Shown piece by piece: positions 1 through 8,124 of a stretch of 16,585 bases of DNA. This stretch comes from JAULUH01 sp032111745. GTDB lineage: Bacteria > Chloroflexota > Anaerolineae > JAAEKA01. Location of the stretch: positions 1 to 16,585 of the forward strand of contig JAULUH010000368.1 in NCBI GenBank assembly GCA_032111745.1, in the 5' to 3' direction. The first letter of the stretch is position 1, and every line of letters starts with the position of its first letter. The notes below the pieces were generated by a model. That model did not search any database. It saw only the letters and a program-made list of their open reading frames with translations, and was not told the origin of the DNA. Both the position numbers and the translations under genes were made by a program.

Positions 1-87
1 CACGAACAGGAACTCATCCGGCCGTACCCGCTGTAGGCGCAGCCGCCGGGCAATTGCCTGGCACTGGGCCTCGTCGACGACTATCAT
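1..87 (-). CDS. Hypothetical protein, N-terminal fragment (runs off left edge)
   Basis: Reading the minus strand from an ATG at 87 gives 29 codons open to the window edge, beginning MIVVDEAQCQAIARRLRLQR and continuing to DEFLFV. The ATG lies 7 bases after the clpX stop codon. The clpX 3' end itself supplies a purine-rich CAGGAGAG that could serve as ribosome binding site, so translation is probably coupled to clpX. It is too short to assign to a family and I do not recognise it. The fragment shows a basic, Arg/Gln-rich stretch with no obvious signal peptide. Its position suggests it is the fourth gene of the tig-clpP-clpX transcription unit. A non-coding reading remains possible because so little is visible. 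Confidence 0.5.
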   Translation of the reverse strand, partial: MIVVDEAQCQAIARRLRLQRVRPDEFLFV

Positions 88-94
88 GGATGCC

Positions 95-1366
<1,272 letters not shown>

Positions 1367-1375
1367 GGCCCTCCC

Positions 1376-2008
1376 TTATTTGGTGTCGACGAGGGCCTTG
1401 ACGATGTCGGTGGTGTCGCCTACCACCTCGTCGACCAGGCCGTATTCCTTGGCTTCCAGGGCGTTCATCCAGCGATCGCGCTCGAAGTCCTCCTCGATCT
1501 GCTCGGCGGTCTGCCCGGTGTGCTTGGCCAGGATGTGGAAGAGCTGGGTCTGCACCCGCTCCAGCTCCTTGTACTGGATGCGCACGTCGGGGGTGTAGCC
1601 CTGCGCGCCGCCACCGGCGGGGTGCATATGCACCGTGGCGTGGGGCAGGGCGTAGCGCTTGCCGGCCCGGCCGGCGGCCAGCAACACGGTGCCCATGCTG
1701 GCGGTGACGCCGACGGCCCAGGTGTTGACGGGGGCCTCGATCATCTGGATGGTATCGTAGATGGCCAGGCCGGCGTACACCATGCCACCGGGGGAGTTGA
1801 TGTAGAGCTGGATGTCGCGCTCGGGATCTTCGCGATTGAGGTAAAGCAGCTGGGCGACGATCAGGTTGGCAATCTGGTCGTTGATGGGCGTGCCAAGAAA
1901 GATAATGCGCTCACGCAGCAACAGCGAATAGATGTCATAGGCGCGCTCACCGCGGGCCGTGGTCTCGATGACCATGGGGACCAGGGACTGCGGAAAATGA
2001 TCAAACAC
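1376..2008 (-). CDS. clpP: ATP-dependent Clp protease proteolytic subunit ClpP
   Basis: ClpP is the serine peptidase tetradecamer that degrades substrates delivered by ClpX. I chose the GTG at 2008 (210 residues) because a perfect AAGGAGAT lies 6 bases upstream at 2015-2022. An upstream in-frame TTG at 2047 would add 13 residues and overlap the tig stop, without such a site. The catalytic triad is intact: Ser104 in TASMG, His129 and Asp178 in ERDRW, with the same spacing as in E. coli ClpP (97/122/171). The segment around the histidine reads HMHPAGGGAQG rather than the usual MIHQPLGG, a divergence in the handle region. It lies between tig and clpX, all on the same strand. The single copy suggests a homomeric ClpP, as far as this window shows. 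Confidence 0.96.
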   Translation of the reverse strand: MFDHFPQSLVPMVIETTARGERAYDIYSLLLRERIIFLGTPINDQIANLIVAQLLYLNREDPERDIQLYINSPGGMVYAGLAIYDTIQMIEAPVNTWAVGVTASMGTVLLAAGRAGKRYALPHATVHMHPAGGGAQGYTPDVRIQYKELERVQTQLFHILAKHTGQTAEQIEEDFERDRWMNALEAKEYGLVDEVVGDTTDIVKALVDTK

Positions 2009-2043
2009 AGGGGGATCTCCTTGCAAGGGAATGCTCGAGCGTG

Positions 2044-3456
2044 TCAACCAGACACCTGCCCGGCAGGAATGGCTTCAGGGCCGGTTTCGGCTTCGGTTGC
2101 GGCAGATTGCTCCGGCTCGGCGGCGGCCTGCGCTGGCTCGTCCTCAGCACCTGCAGGAGCTGGCTCGGGCAGTTCGGGAGCAGTGCCGTCGGCGATGGCC
2201 ATCAGGCGATTCATAGCCTTCCGGCGCAGGATGTCGATGACGATGGTCGCCTGGCCGCTGGGGGAGGCCAGGAAGCTAGCCACGCCCTCGCCGGAACTGC
2301 CGGTGCTGGCGAGCAGGCTCTCGGTGGCCTCGGCGATCTCCTCAGGAGTGACTTGGAGGCCCTCCAGCTCAGGCAGATGGCCGAGCACCAGGTCGCCGCG
2401 CAGGCGCATTTCGGCCTGGGCCAGGAACCTTTGGCGGTACTGGGCCTCCGACTGCCGGGTGATACGCAAATAGTCGCTCAAGGGCAGCCCCATGCGCCCG
2501 AGATGGCGGATCTGCTCGTCGACGATATGCTTCAGGCTGTCCTCCAGCATGACTGGCGGGTACTCAATGGTGGCGCCTTCGAGCACGGCTTCCATGACCT
2601 GGTTGGCGTAGGTCGCGTTGGCCTCGGCCTGGCGGTCCGCCTCAATGCCCTCGCGGATGGCCTGGCGCAACTCGTCCAGGGTACCGTAGTCGCCGACCAG
2701 CGGAGCAAAGTCGTCGTCCAGGGGGGGAACGATGTGGCTGTGGATAGAGAGGATCTCAGCGTCGAAGGTGGCTTCCCGGCCGGCGCGGTCACTGGGCCAG
2801 TCCTCAGGGTAGGTCAAGGTGAAGGAGAGCGCGGTGCCCGTGGGCTGGCCAGCGAACTGGCTATCGAAACCGGGAGGAAAGTCCTCGTTATCGGGCTCCA
2901 GGGTCAGCTCAAACTCCTCTTCATCCAGGACAACCTCGCCGTCGACGGTGCTCTTCAGCTTAAGGGTGAGGAGGTCGCCGGTCTGGGCCGGGCCGTCCTC
3001 GACGGGGGTCCATTCGGACTGGCGCTCCTGCAGGTTCTCCAGCTGGGCCTGCACCTCCTCGTCGCCGACCTCGACGGCCGGACGCGGCAGCCGGACCTCC
3101 CGGTACTGGCCGAGGTCAACCTTGGGAGGCATGGGAAGAACCAGGCGCAGGCGTAGGGGGTCGAAGGAGACGTCCTCCAGGGTGCCGGGAGCGATGGGCT
3201 CGAGGCCGGTCTCCTCGAGGGCCTGCTGATAGAGCTTGTCGCCCATGTCGTCGACGACCTGCTCGTAGAGGACCTGTTTGCCGTAGGCCCGCACCACGGC
3301 GGCGAAGGGGGCCTTGCCACGCCGGAAGCCGGGGATGGTGTACTGCTTGCTGACCTTGGCGGCAGCCTGGCGCAGGGCCTCCTGGACCTGTTGCTCGTCG
3401 GGCTCGATGACCAGGGCCAGCTGGCAATTGGGTAACTGTTCGGTGCTGATCTTCAA
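2044..3456 (-). CDS. tig: Trigger factor (ribosome-associated chaperone / peptidyl-prolyl isomerase)
   Basis: Trigger factor binds the ribosome at the exit tunnel and shields nascent chains. The N-terminal domain carries the ribosome-docking signature GFRRGKAP (43-50). A FKBP-like PPIase domain follows at about 155-240, with a gap before the helical C-terminal domain (about 260-420). The start is TTG at 3456, giving MKISTEQLPN as expected for the family. A GAGGAGC site lies 12 bases upstream (3469-3475), which is rather long. Residues 423-470 form a low-complexity Ala/Pro/Glu tail that most trigger factors lack or have shorter. Length (470) is slightly above the usual 430-450. It is the first gene of the tig-clpP-clpX unit. 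The clpP start lies 35 bases downstream of its stop. Confidence 0.97.
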   Translation of the reverse strand: MKISTEQLPNCQLALVIEPDEQQVQEALRQAAAKVSKQYTIPGFRRGKAPFAAVVRAYGKQVLYEQVVDDMGDKLYQQALEETGLEPIAPGTLEDVSFDPLRLRLVLPMPPKVDLGQYREVRLPRPAVEVGDEEVQAQLENLQERQSEWTPVEDGPAQTGDLLTLKLKSTVDGEVVLDEEEFELTLEPDNEDFPPGFDSQFAGQPTGTALSFTLTYPEDWPSDRAGREATFDAEILSIHSHIVPPLDDDFAPLVGDYGTLDELRQAIREGIEADRQAEANATYANQVMEAVLEGATIEYPPVMLEDSLKHIVDEQIRHLGRMGLPLSDYLRITRQSEAQYRQRFLAQAEMRLRGDLVLGHLPELEGLQVTPEEIAEATESLLASTGSSGEGVASFLASPSGQATIVIDILRRKAMNRLMAIADGTAPELPEPAPAGAEDEPAQAAAEPEQSAATEAETGPEAIPAGQVSG

Positions 3457-3506
3457 GGTTTTGTTTTGCTCCTCGCATCATATTCGGGGCCAGGTGCCCG
3501 GCGCCG

Positions 3507-3536
3507 ATTATAGCATAGCTCAGCGGAAGTGCCCAA
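3507..3536 (-). promoter_or_regulatory. Predicted promoter of the tig-clpP-clpX operon
   Basis: On the minus strand a perfect TATAAT (3507-3512) is preceded by TGC, giving an extended -10 TGCTATAAT. A -35-like TTGGGC lies at 3531-3536 with an 18-base spacer. The predicted start of transcription is near 3500, leaving a leader of about 45 bases before the TTG start of tig. No CIRCE or other heat-shock operator was seen near it, so housekeeping sigma factor control is the simplest inference. Confidence 0.7.
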
Positions 3537-3543
3537 CTATGGG

Positions 3544-3570
3544 TTGATTCCACTGCTATTATGGTACAAT
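3544..3570 (+). promoter_or_regulatory. Predicted promoter of the DoxX/DoxD-type gene
   Basis: TTGATT (3544-3549) and TACAAT (3565-3570) are separated by 15 bases. A TG dinucleotide one base before the -10 makes an extended -10, TGGTACAAT, that could offset the short spacer. Transcription would begin near 3577, about 48 bases before the GTG start at 3625. It stands back to back with the tig promoter: the two -35 elements are only 7 bases apart. Confidence 0.55.
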
Positions 3571-3624
3571 AGCGCCACCTGGTGCCCTGGCGCCGTAATC
3601 CAACTCCATTTCAAGGAAAGAGCC

Positions 3625-4128
3625 GTGGACAAGCTATTACCCTCTCGCCTATCTGCTCCCCTGTGGCCGATTGCGATCAGCCGCATGATCATGGGCGTGC
3701 TGTGGCTGTTCTCGCTGCGCTGGAAGCTGCCCCCGGACTTCGCGCCGGCGACGGGGCGCGGGCTGATGGACTGGCTGGTGCTGGAGGCCCAGCATCCGGC
3801 CTTCCAGATCTACGGGGACTTCGTGTCTGGGGTGGTGATCCCCAACTTCACCCTGTTGGCCTGGCTGATCTTCCTGGCCGAGTTGGGCACGGGATTGTCG
3901 CTGCTGACCGGCACCCTGACACGGCTGGGCGCGGCGGTGGGGCTGTTGCTGTCGATCAACCTGGGGATTGGGCTGCTGGAGGTACCGGGAGAGTGGCCGT
4001 GGTCCTACGCCATGCTGGCCATGTGGCATGGCCTGTTCCTGGTGGCCGGGCCGGGGCGGCTGTGGGGCGTGGATGCCTGGCTACGGCGGCGGTGGCCGGA
4101 GAGCGGCCTGCTGCGCTGGCTCACCTGA
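3625..4128 (+). CDS. DoxX/DoxD-family small integral membrane protein
   Basis: This is a 167-residue hydrophobic protein with about four membrane segments (roughly residues 15-31, 72-95, 101-119 and 127-143). It carries a DoxX-like central motif, AELGTGLSLLTGTLTRLGA (85-103). The family includes the small subunit of thiosulfate:quinone oxidoreductase and many uncharacterised redox-associated membrane proteins, so no substrate can be assigned here. I chose the GTG at 3625 because AAGGAAAG lies 4 bases upstream (3613-3620). It also sits about 48 bases after the predicted promoter. A longer reading from ATG 3529 would begin upstream of that promoter. It is a single gene, divergent from tig and convergent with the methyltransferase gene. 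No DoxA-type large subunit or sulfur genes are nearby, which weakens a thiosulfate oxidation role. Confidence 0.8.
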   Translation: MDKLLPSRLSAPLWPIAISRMIMGVLWLFSLRWKLPPDFAPATGRGLMDWLVLEAQHPAFQIYGDFVSGVVIPNFTLLAWLIFLAELGTGLSLLTGTLTRLGAAVGLLLSINLGIGLLEVPGEWPWSYAMLAMWHGLFLVAGPGRLWGVDAWLRRRWPESGLLRWLT

Positions 4129-4151
4129 GCCCGTGCTGGCGTCGCCGGTGG

Positions 4152-4166
4152 CCAGGGCGGCCCTGG
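4152..4166. other. Short hairpin in the convergent gap after the DoxX-type gene
   Basis: CCAGGG-CGG-CCCTGG is a perfect 6-bp inverted repeat between the stop codons of two convergent genes (4128 and 4203). It might help end transcription, but no T-run follows on either strand. It is listed as a hairpin, not as a terminator. Confidence 0.35.
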
Positions 4167-4202
4167 ACCTGAGGTTGCAGGGGCTTGCCGTTTTGTTGGC
4201 GA

Positions 4203-4769
4203 TCAGGGCCGGCGGTCCACGATCACCCAGGCACTGAAGCGCCGGTCGTGCTCCACGGCCACGGTGAAGCCATCGCGCGCGGCCATGGCCGCGATTTGAT
4301 CCGGCGCGTAGAAGCGACTACCCATCAGGGCCAGCTTTTCGGCCAGGGCCATGGCTTTGACGGGGATCTGGCCGATGTCCGGCTCCTCGATCACCAGCCT
4401 GCCGCCAGGATGAAGCACCCGCAGCAGCTCGCCGATGGCCCGGCGCTGGTCGGCGAAGTGATGGAGCGCATCCACCACCAGGATGCGCTCGAAGTGGCCG
4501 TCGGGAAAGGGCAGGCCCTCGGCCTCCGCCTGGACGGCGCAAGCGATGCCCTTGGCCACAGCCTGAGTCAACATGGGGACCGATAGATCGCTAATCACCA
4601 GCCGCCCGACCATGGGGCGCAGGGTCGCGGCTACCCGGCCGGTGCCCCCGCCCATGTCGAGCAGCCAGCCGCTGGTGGGCAGGCCAAGCAAGTTGGCCAG
4701 GCGCTCGGGGGCGGGGGGTGGAATCAGCCGATCGTAGGAGCGGGCCAGCAGGTCAAAGTGGAGGCTCAT
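4203..4769 (-). CDS. Class I SAM-dependent methyltransferase (UbiE/Methyltransf_11 type)
   Basis: This 188-residue protein shows the class I methyltransferase fold markers. They are the SAM-binding motif I LLDMGGGTGRVA (36-47), the acidic end of strand 2 at ISD (Asp61), LPFPDGHFERI (86-96) with the following ALHHF, and the post-motif LHPGGRLVIEEP (119-130). The substrate cannot be told from sequence. The family methylates quinones, lipids and many small molecules. The ATG at 4769 is 7 bases after the desaturase stop (4777-4779) and has no strong ribosome binding site. It is therefore probably translated by coupling with the desaturase, which hints at a role in lipid modification, though this is inference only. 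A longer in-frame reading from 4829 would overlap the desaturase C-terminus and add residues outside the methyltransferase domain. Confidence 0.85.
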   Translation of the reverse strand: MSLHFDLLARSYDRLIPPPAPERLANLLGLPTSGWLLDMGGGTGRVAATLRPMVGRLVISDLSVPMLTQAVAKGIACAVQAEAEGLPFPDGHFERILVVDALHHFADQRRAIGELLRVLHPGGRLVIEEPDIGQIPVKAMALAEKLALMGSRFYAPDQIAAMAARDGFTVAVEHDRRFSAWVIVDRRP

Positions 4770-4776
4770 AGGGTGG

Positions 4777-5817
4777 TCAAGCGGCAGCAGCCTCCTGGTG
4801 GGCCAGACTGCGGACATAGCCGAAGCCAACCAGGCGGCGATTCTCCTCGTCGTAGAGGCGGAAGGCCAGGGACTTCAGGCTGGAGAGCATGGTGACGGGC
4901 TCGACCTGCTGGAAGATCTCGTTCTCGTAGTGGGCCCGTTCCAGGTAATAGTTCGGGATCCGGGGGCTGAGGTGATGGATGTGATGGAAGCCAATGTTGC
5001 CGGTGAACCACTGCAGGATGCCAGGCAGCTTATAGAAAGAGCTGCCCTGCAGCGCGGCCTGCACATAGTCCCACTGATCGTGGTGCTCCCAGTAGACGCC
5101 CTCGAACTGGTGCTGGACGTAGAACAGCCAAACCCCGGCGGAGGTAGCGAGGAGGACCATCGGCAGCATGACCAGCAGGAAGTCGCCGAGGCCGATGGTC
5201 AGCGTGGCCACCACCACGACCGCCAGCAGCGCGATGTCGGTGTAGATGACGCTCAGGCGCTCGCGGCGCCCCTTCTCCATGAACCAGAAGCGCTGGAAGA
5301 CGATGAAGCTCAGCCAGGCGCCCACGGTAAACAGAATCAGGGGATTGCGATAGAGCCGGTAGCCGAAGCGGGTGAGGGGCTTGGCGTTGCGATACTCATC
5401 CACGGTCATGGTATACACGTCGCCCACGCCGCGGCGGTCCAGGTCACCCGCGGTGGCATGGTGGCGGGCATGGGCGTGGCGCCAGCGGTGGTAGGGTGTA
5501 AGAGTGATCACGCCGGCGACAGCGCCCACCCAGTCGTTGGCCTTCCGCGACTCGAAGAAGGACTGGTGCCCGCAATCGTGGAAGATGATGAAGATGCGCA
5601 TCATGAAGCCGGCGGCAGGGAGGGCCAGCAGCAGGGTCAGCCAGTAGGATACGTCCAGGCTGAGATACATCAGGACCAACAACACGAGATAGGGCACGAA
5701 GGAGGTAATGACCTGGCCGACGCTGCGCCGGACATCGGGGGTCTGGTAGCGAGAGACGATGTGGCGCCAGGAGGGCCGGTCGGCCGAGGGGGGGGACTTG
5801 TCCGATCTGGGGGGCAT
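4777..5817 (-). CDS. Membrane fatty acid desaturase (acyl-lipid type)
   Basis: Desaturases of this family use a di-iron centre and oxygen to put a cis double bond into acyl chains in the membrane. The 346-residue protein has all three histidine boxes: HDCGH (80-84), HARHH (116-120) and HHIHH (278-282). Further conserved histidines occur in FYVQHQ (236) and WEHHD (245-246). Four or more hydrophobic segments are visible (about 37-78, 160-178, 190-210 and 212-234). The ATDLDRRGVGD-like stretch after box 2 (ATAGDLDRRGVGD, 121-133) resembles bacterial omega-6/delta-12 and Des-type enzymes, but regioselectivity cannot be assigned. The ATG is preceded by AAGGAG at 5824-5829, 6 bases away. It lies 62 bases after mutL. 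The leader holds a perfect 12-bp tandem repeat, a possible regulatory site. Confidence 0.93.
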   Translation of the reverse strand: MPPRSDKSPPSADRPSWRHIVSRYQTPDVRRSVGQVITSFVPYLVLLVLMYLSLDVSYWLTLLLALPAAGFMMRIFIIFHDCGHQSFFESRKANDWVGAVAGVITLTPYHRWRHAHARHHATAGDLDRRGVGDVYTMTVDEYRNAKPLTRFGYRLYRNPLILFTVGAWLSFIVFQRFWFMEKGRRERLSVIYTDIALLAVVVVATLTIGLGDFLLVMLPMVLLATSAGVWLFYVQHQFEGVYWEHHDQWDYVQAALQGSSFYKLPGILQWFTGNIGFHHIHHLSPRIPNYYLERAHYENEIFQQVEPVTMLSSLKSLAFRLYDEENRRLVGFGYVRSLAHQEAAAA

Positions 5818-5829
5818 AGGGTTCTCCTT

Positions 5830-5853
5830 GATCTACACTAAGATCTACACTAA
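5830..5853. repeat. Perfect 12-bp tandem direct repeat in the desaturase leader
   Basis: GATCTACACTAA occurs twice with no gap (5830-5841 and 5842-5853). On the coding strand it reads TTAGTGTAGATC twice, ending directly at the AAGGAG ribosome binding site of the desaturase gene. It could be a repressor-binding or translation-control site, or simply a small duplication. Confidence 0.9.
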
Positions 5854-5879
5854 CCTGCGACGGTGCGGCCGGAGCGGGC

Positions 5880-7745
5880 CTAGCCGTGACGGCCAAACTC
5901 ACGCTCCAGCTGGGCGGCGCTGAGCATCAACATGGTGGGCCGGCCATGAGGGCAAGAGCCTGGGCTCTGGCAGGACTCGAGCTGGCGCAGCAGGTGGCGC
6001 ATCTCAGGCATGCTGAGCACCTGGCCAGCCTTGACGGCGGCGCGCTTGCAGATGATGGCCACCAGGGCAGCCTCGCGGGTCTCGCCGGCCACATCCCGAC
6101 CATCGGCGATCCCCTCCAGGGTTTCCTCCACAGCGCGCCGGGGGTCGGTAGCGCCGAAAACAGCAGGCACCCCGCGCACCAGCCAGGAGTCGCCGCCAAA
6201 GGGCTCCAGGGCAAAGCCCACAGCGGCCAGCGCCTCGGCATTTTCGGCGACCAGCCCCGCCATCAGGGATCCAGGTTCGAACACCAGGGGTTCCAGCATG
6301 GTCTGCTGGGCCACACCCAGCCCGGCCTGGGCCGCCATCATCTGCTCGAACAAGATGCGCTCGTGGGCCGCGTGCTGGTCTATCAGGACCATGCCATCTG
6401 GCCCTTCGGCCACGATGTACATCGTGCCGAGCTGGCCGACCACCCTGAGAATGGGCAGCATGCTGGTGACCTGCGGGGAAGCAGGGCTGGCGGGCTGCGG
6501 CGGGGCCGGCGGGTGGCCATTGGCGGGGGCAGGCTCTGGTGGAGAGAACCAGGAATGAGCGTGCTCCCCGGCCTCAGCCTCGGCAGGGCCAGCTGGGGTG
6601 GCCTGGGGTCCCGGCGCGGGCTGCAAAGCGAAGGGGCTGGGCCGGCCGGCATCCAGCAGGGCCTGGCGGCGATCGGCCCAATCGGGCATCTGCCATTGCA
6701 GGCGGTCGTGCCGCAGCTCGGCCACCGGGGCGATGTCGACCAGAGCAGCATGCACAGCCTTCTGTACGGCCCGAAAGACGGCACGCTCGTCGCGGAAGCG
6801 TACCTCAGCCTTGGCGGGGTGCACGTTGACGTCCACCAGGGCAGGATCGATCTCGATGAGCAACACGGCGACGGGATAACGGCCCACCATGAGGCGATTG
6901 CGGTAGGCCTCGGTGACGGCAAAGGCCAGGGTGCGATCCTGGATGGGCCGGCGGTTGAGGAAGAGGAAGATCTGGTTGCGGTTGGAGCGGTGCAGGGACG
7001 GCAGGCCCACATAGCCGTGGACGTGGGGCAGGGCTGCGGCAGCGGATGCCTCGGGGATGCCCACATCCTCCAGGCCGACCGGGACCAGCTGGCGGGCAGC
7101 CTCGAGGCCCAGGAGCTTGATCAGCACGTCGAGAAGGCGGCCGGTTCCGGTCGACTGGAAGGCCAGGCGCCCCTCTGAGAGCAGGCTGAAGCGGCGCTCG
7201 GGAAAGGCCATGGCGAAGCGATGCACCATGGCCGCGATATGGGCGGCCTCGGTGGCGGGCTGGCGCAGGAACTTGAGACGGGCGGGCACGTTGTAGAACA
7301 GGTTCTCGACGGTGACCGTAGTGCCAGCGGGGGCACCTTTGGGCTCGCTGGCCACCCACAGGCCACCGTCGACCCGGGCCAGGGTGCCGGCGGCCTCGTC
7401 CGCATGCCGCGTCAGCAGAGTCACCTGGGCCACCGAGGCGATGGAGGCCAACGCCTCCCCGCGAAAACCCAGGGTGCCGATGTGCTCCAGATCGTCGGCG
7501 CTGGTGAGCTTGCTGGTGGCGTGGCGCTCGAAGGCCAAGGGGACCTCGGCGGCGGGGATGCCCTGGCCGTTATCGCCGACCCGCAGCAGGCGACGGCCGC
7601 CCTCGCGCACCTCGATACGGATCTCATCAGCCGCGGCATCCAGGCTGTTTTCGATCAGCTCTTTCACGGCCGAAGCTGGTCGTTCGACCACCTCACCGGC
7701 GGCGATGCGGCTGGCGATCTCAGGAGGGAGCACCCGTATAGGCAT
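5880..7745 (-). CDS. mutL: DNA mismatch repair protein MutL
   Basis: MutL couples mismatch recognition by MutS to strand excision. The 621-residue protein begins MPIRVLPPEIASRIAAGEVV, the canonical N-terminus, so the ATG at 7745 is chosen over the upstream in-frame start at 7859. GHKL ATPase motifs are present: ELIENSLDA with Glu29 and Asn33, DNGQGIP (58-64), and TLGFRGEAL (91-99). A Pro/Ala-rich linker spans about 371-425. The C-terminal domain carries the endonuclease metal-binding motif DQHAAHERILFE (456-467), an ICKRAAVKAG segment and CPHGRP (598-603). This is therefore a nicking MutL, as in most bacteria without MutH. No mutS lies in the window. No ribosome binding site precedes the ATG and the promoter places transcription start at or next to it, suggesting a leaderless transcript. 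Confidence 0.97.
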   Translation of the reverse strand: MPIRVLPPEIASRIAAGEVVERPASAVKELIENSLDAAADEIRIEVREGGRRLLRVGDNGQGIPAAEVPLAFERHATSKLTSADDLEHIGTLGFRGEALASIASVAQVTLLTRHADEAAGTLARVDGGLWVASEPKGAPAGTTVTVENLFYNVPARLKFLRQPATEAAHIAAMVHRFAMAFPERRFSLLSEGRLAFQSTGTGRLLDVLIKLLGLEAARQLVPVGLEDVGIPEASAAAALPHVHGYVGLPSLHRSNRNQIFLFLNRRPIQDRTLAFAVTEAYRNRLMVGRYPVAVLLIEIDPALVDVNVHPAKAEVRFRDERAVFRAVQKAVHAALVDIAPVAELRHDRLQWQMPDWADRRQALLDAGRPSPFALQPAPGPQATPAGPAEAEAGEHAHSWFSPPEPAPANGHPPAPPQPASPASPQVTSMLPILRVVGQLGTMYIVAEGPDGMVLIDQHAAHERILFEQMMAAQAGLGVAQQTMLEPLVFEPGSLMAGLVAENAEALAAVGFALEPFGGDSWLVRGVPAVFGATDPRRAVEETLEGIADGRDVAGETREAALVAIICKRAAVKAGQVLSMPEMRHLLRQLESCQSPGSCPHGRPTMLMLSAAQLEREFGRHG

Positions 7746-7751
7746 AGGTGA

Positions 7752-7781
7752 ATTGTAACATAGGAAAGGTGTTAAGGGCAA
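7752..7781 (-). promoter_or_regulatory. Predicted promoter of mutL (leaderless)
   Basis: On the minus strand TTGCCC (7776-7781) and TACAAT (7752-7757) are 18 bases apart. TG one base before the -10 gives the extended form TGTTACAAT. Counting about 7 bases on from the -10 puts transcription start at or within a base or two of the A of the mutL ATG (7745). The same promoter may serve the desaturase and methyltransferase genes downstream. Confidence 0.6.
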
Positions 7782-7965
7782 TCGGAGAGGAAGCAGGGGG
7801 CTGAGCGTAGAGGCGGGCGGGGTGTGCGGTGACGAACGTAGGGCATGACGAACGGCCACGGATGCCGGCCGGTGCGCCCAAGAGACGGCATCAGTTGGAG
7901 CGGATGGGGTATTGGGAGACCCAACAGGCGTAGAGCAGCTGACCCAGGACTAGTTCATCTGCATT

Positions 7966-7982
7966 ATGACGCAGTGCATCAT
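7966..7982. promoter_or_regulatory. Operator-like 17-bp palindrome, upstream copy
   Basis: ATGACGCA-G-TGCATCAT is a 17-bp dyad with a single-base centre (7974) and only one mismatched pair. It ends 5 bases upstream of the -35 element at 7988. The length and symmetry suit a dimeric helix-turn-helix regulator of the TetR or GntR type. No regulator gene is in the window, so the binding protein is unknown. Confidence 0.65.
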
Positions 7983-7987
7983 GGAGT

Positions 7988-8016
7988 TTGCAGAATCCCC
8001 TGCCCTGTTGTACAAT
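7988..8016 (+). promoter_or_regulatory. Predicted promoter of the beta-oxidation operon
   Basis: TTGCAG (7988-7993) and TACAAT (8011-8016) are separated by the optimal 17 bases. Transcription would start near 8023, giving a leader of about 238 bases that contains the large hairpin at 8125-8179. The promoter is bracketed by two operator-like palindromes, so it is probably regulated. Confidence 0.65.
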
Positions 8017-8022
8017 CCAGTT

Positions 8023-8039
8023 GTGACGCAGTGCGGCAT
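8023..8039. promoter_or_regulatory. Operator-like 17-bp palindrome, downstream copy
   Basis: GTGACGCA-G-TGCGGCAT shares the core TGACGCAGTGC with the copy at 7966-7982. Across 20 bases (7964-7983 against 8021-8040) the two differ at three positions. It is a less perfect dyad (centre 8031) and lies over the predicted transcription start, where a bound protein would block RNA polymerase. Centre-to-centre distance between copies is 57 bases. Confidence 0.6.
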
Positions 8040-8124
8040 GAAACCATCAGGCTCTGGTGGCAGGCAGAGCTGCTGAGGAGACGATCGTTGCCGATCTTGA
8101 AGGTGTGCTCCGGCGCAGAGTCCC

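Noticed and set aside
2006..2047. TTG start for clpP at 2047
   Set aside because: It would overlap the tig stop. The GTG at 2008 has a perfect AAGGAGAT at proper distance and gives a normal-length ClpP.
4152..4166. The 6-bp hairpin between convergent genes as a bidirectional terminator
   Set aside because: The stem is short and no T-run is adjacent on either strand. Listed only as a hairpin.
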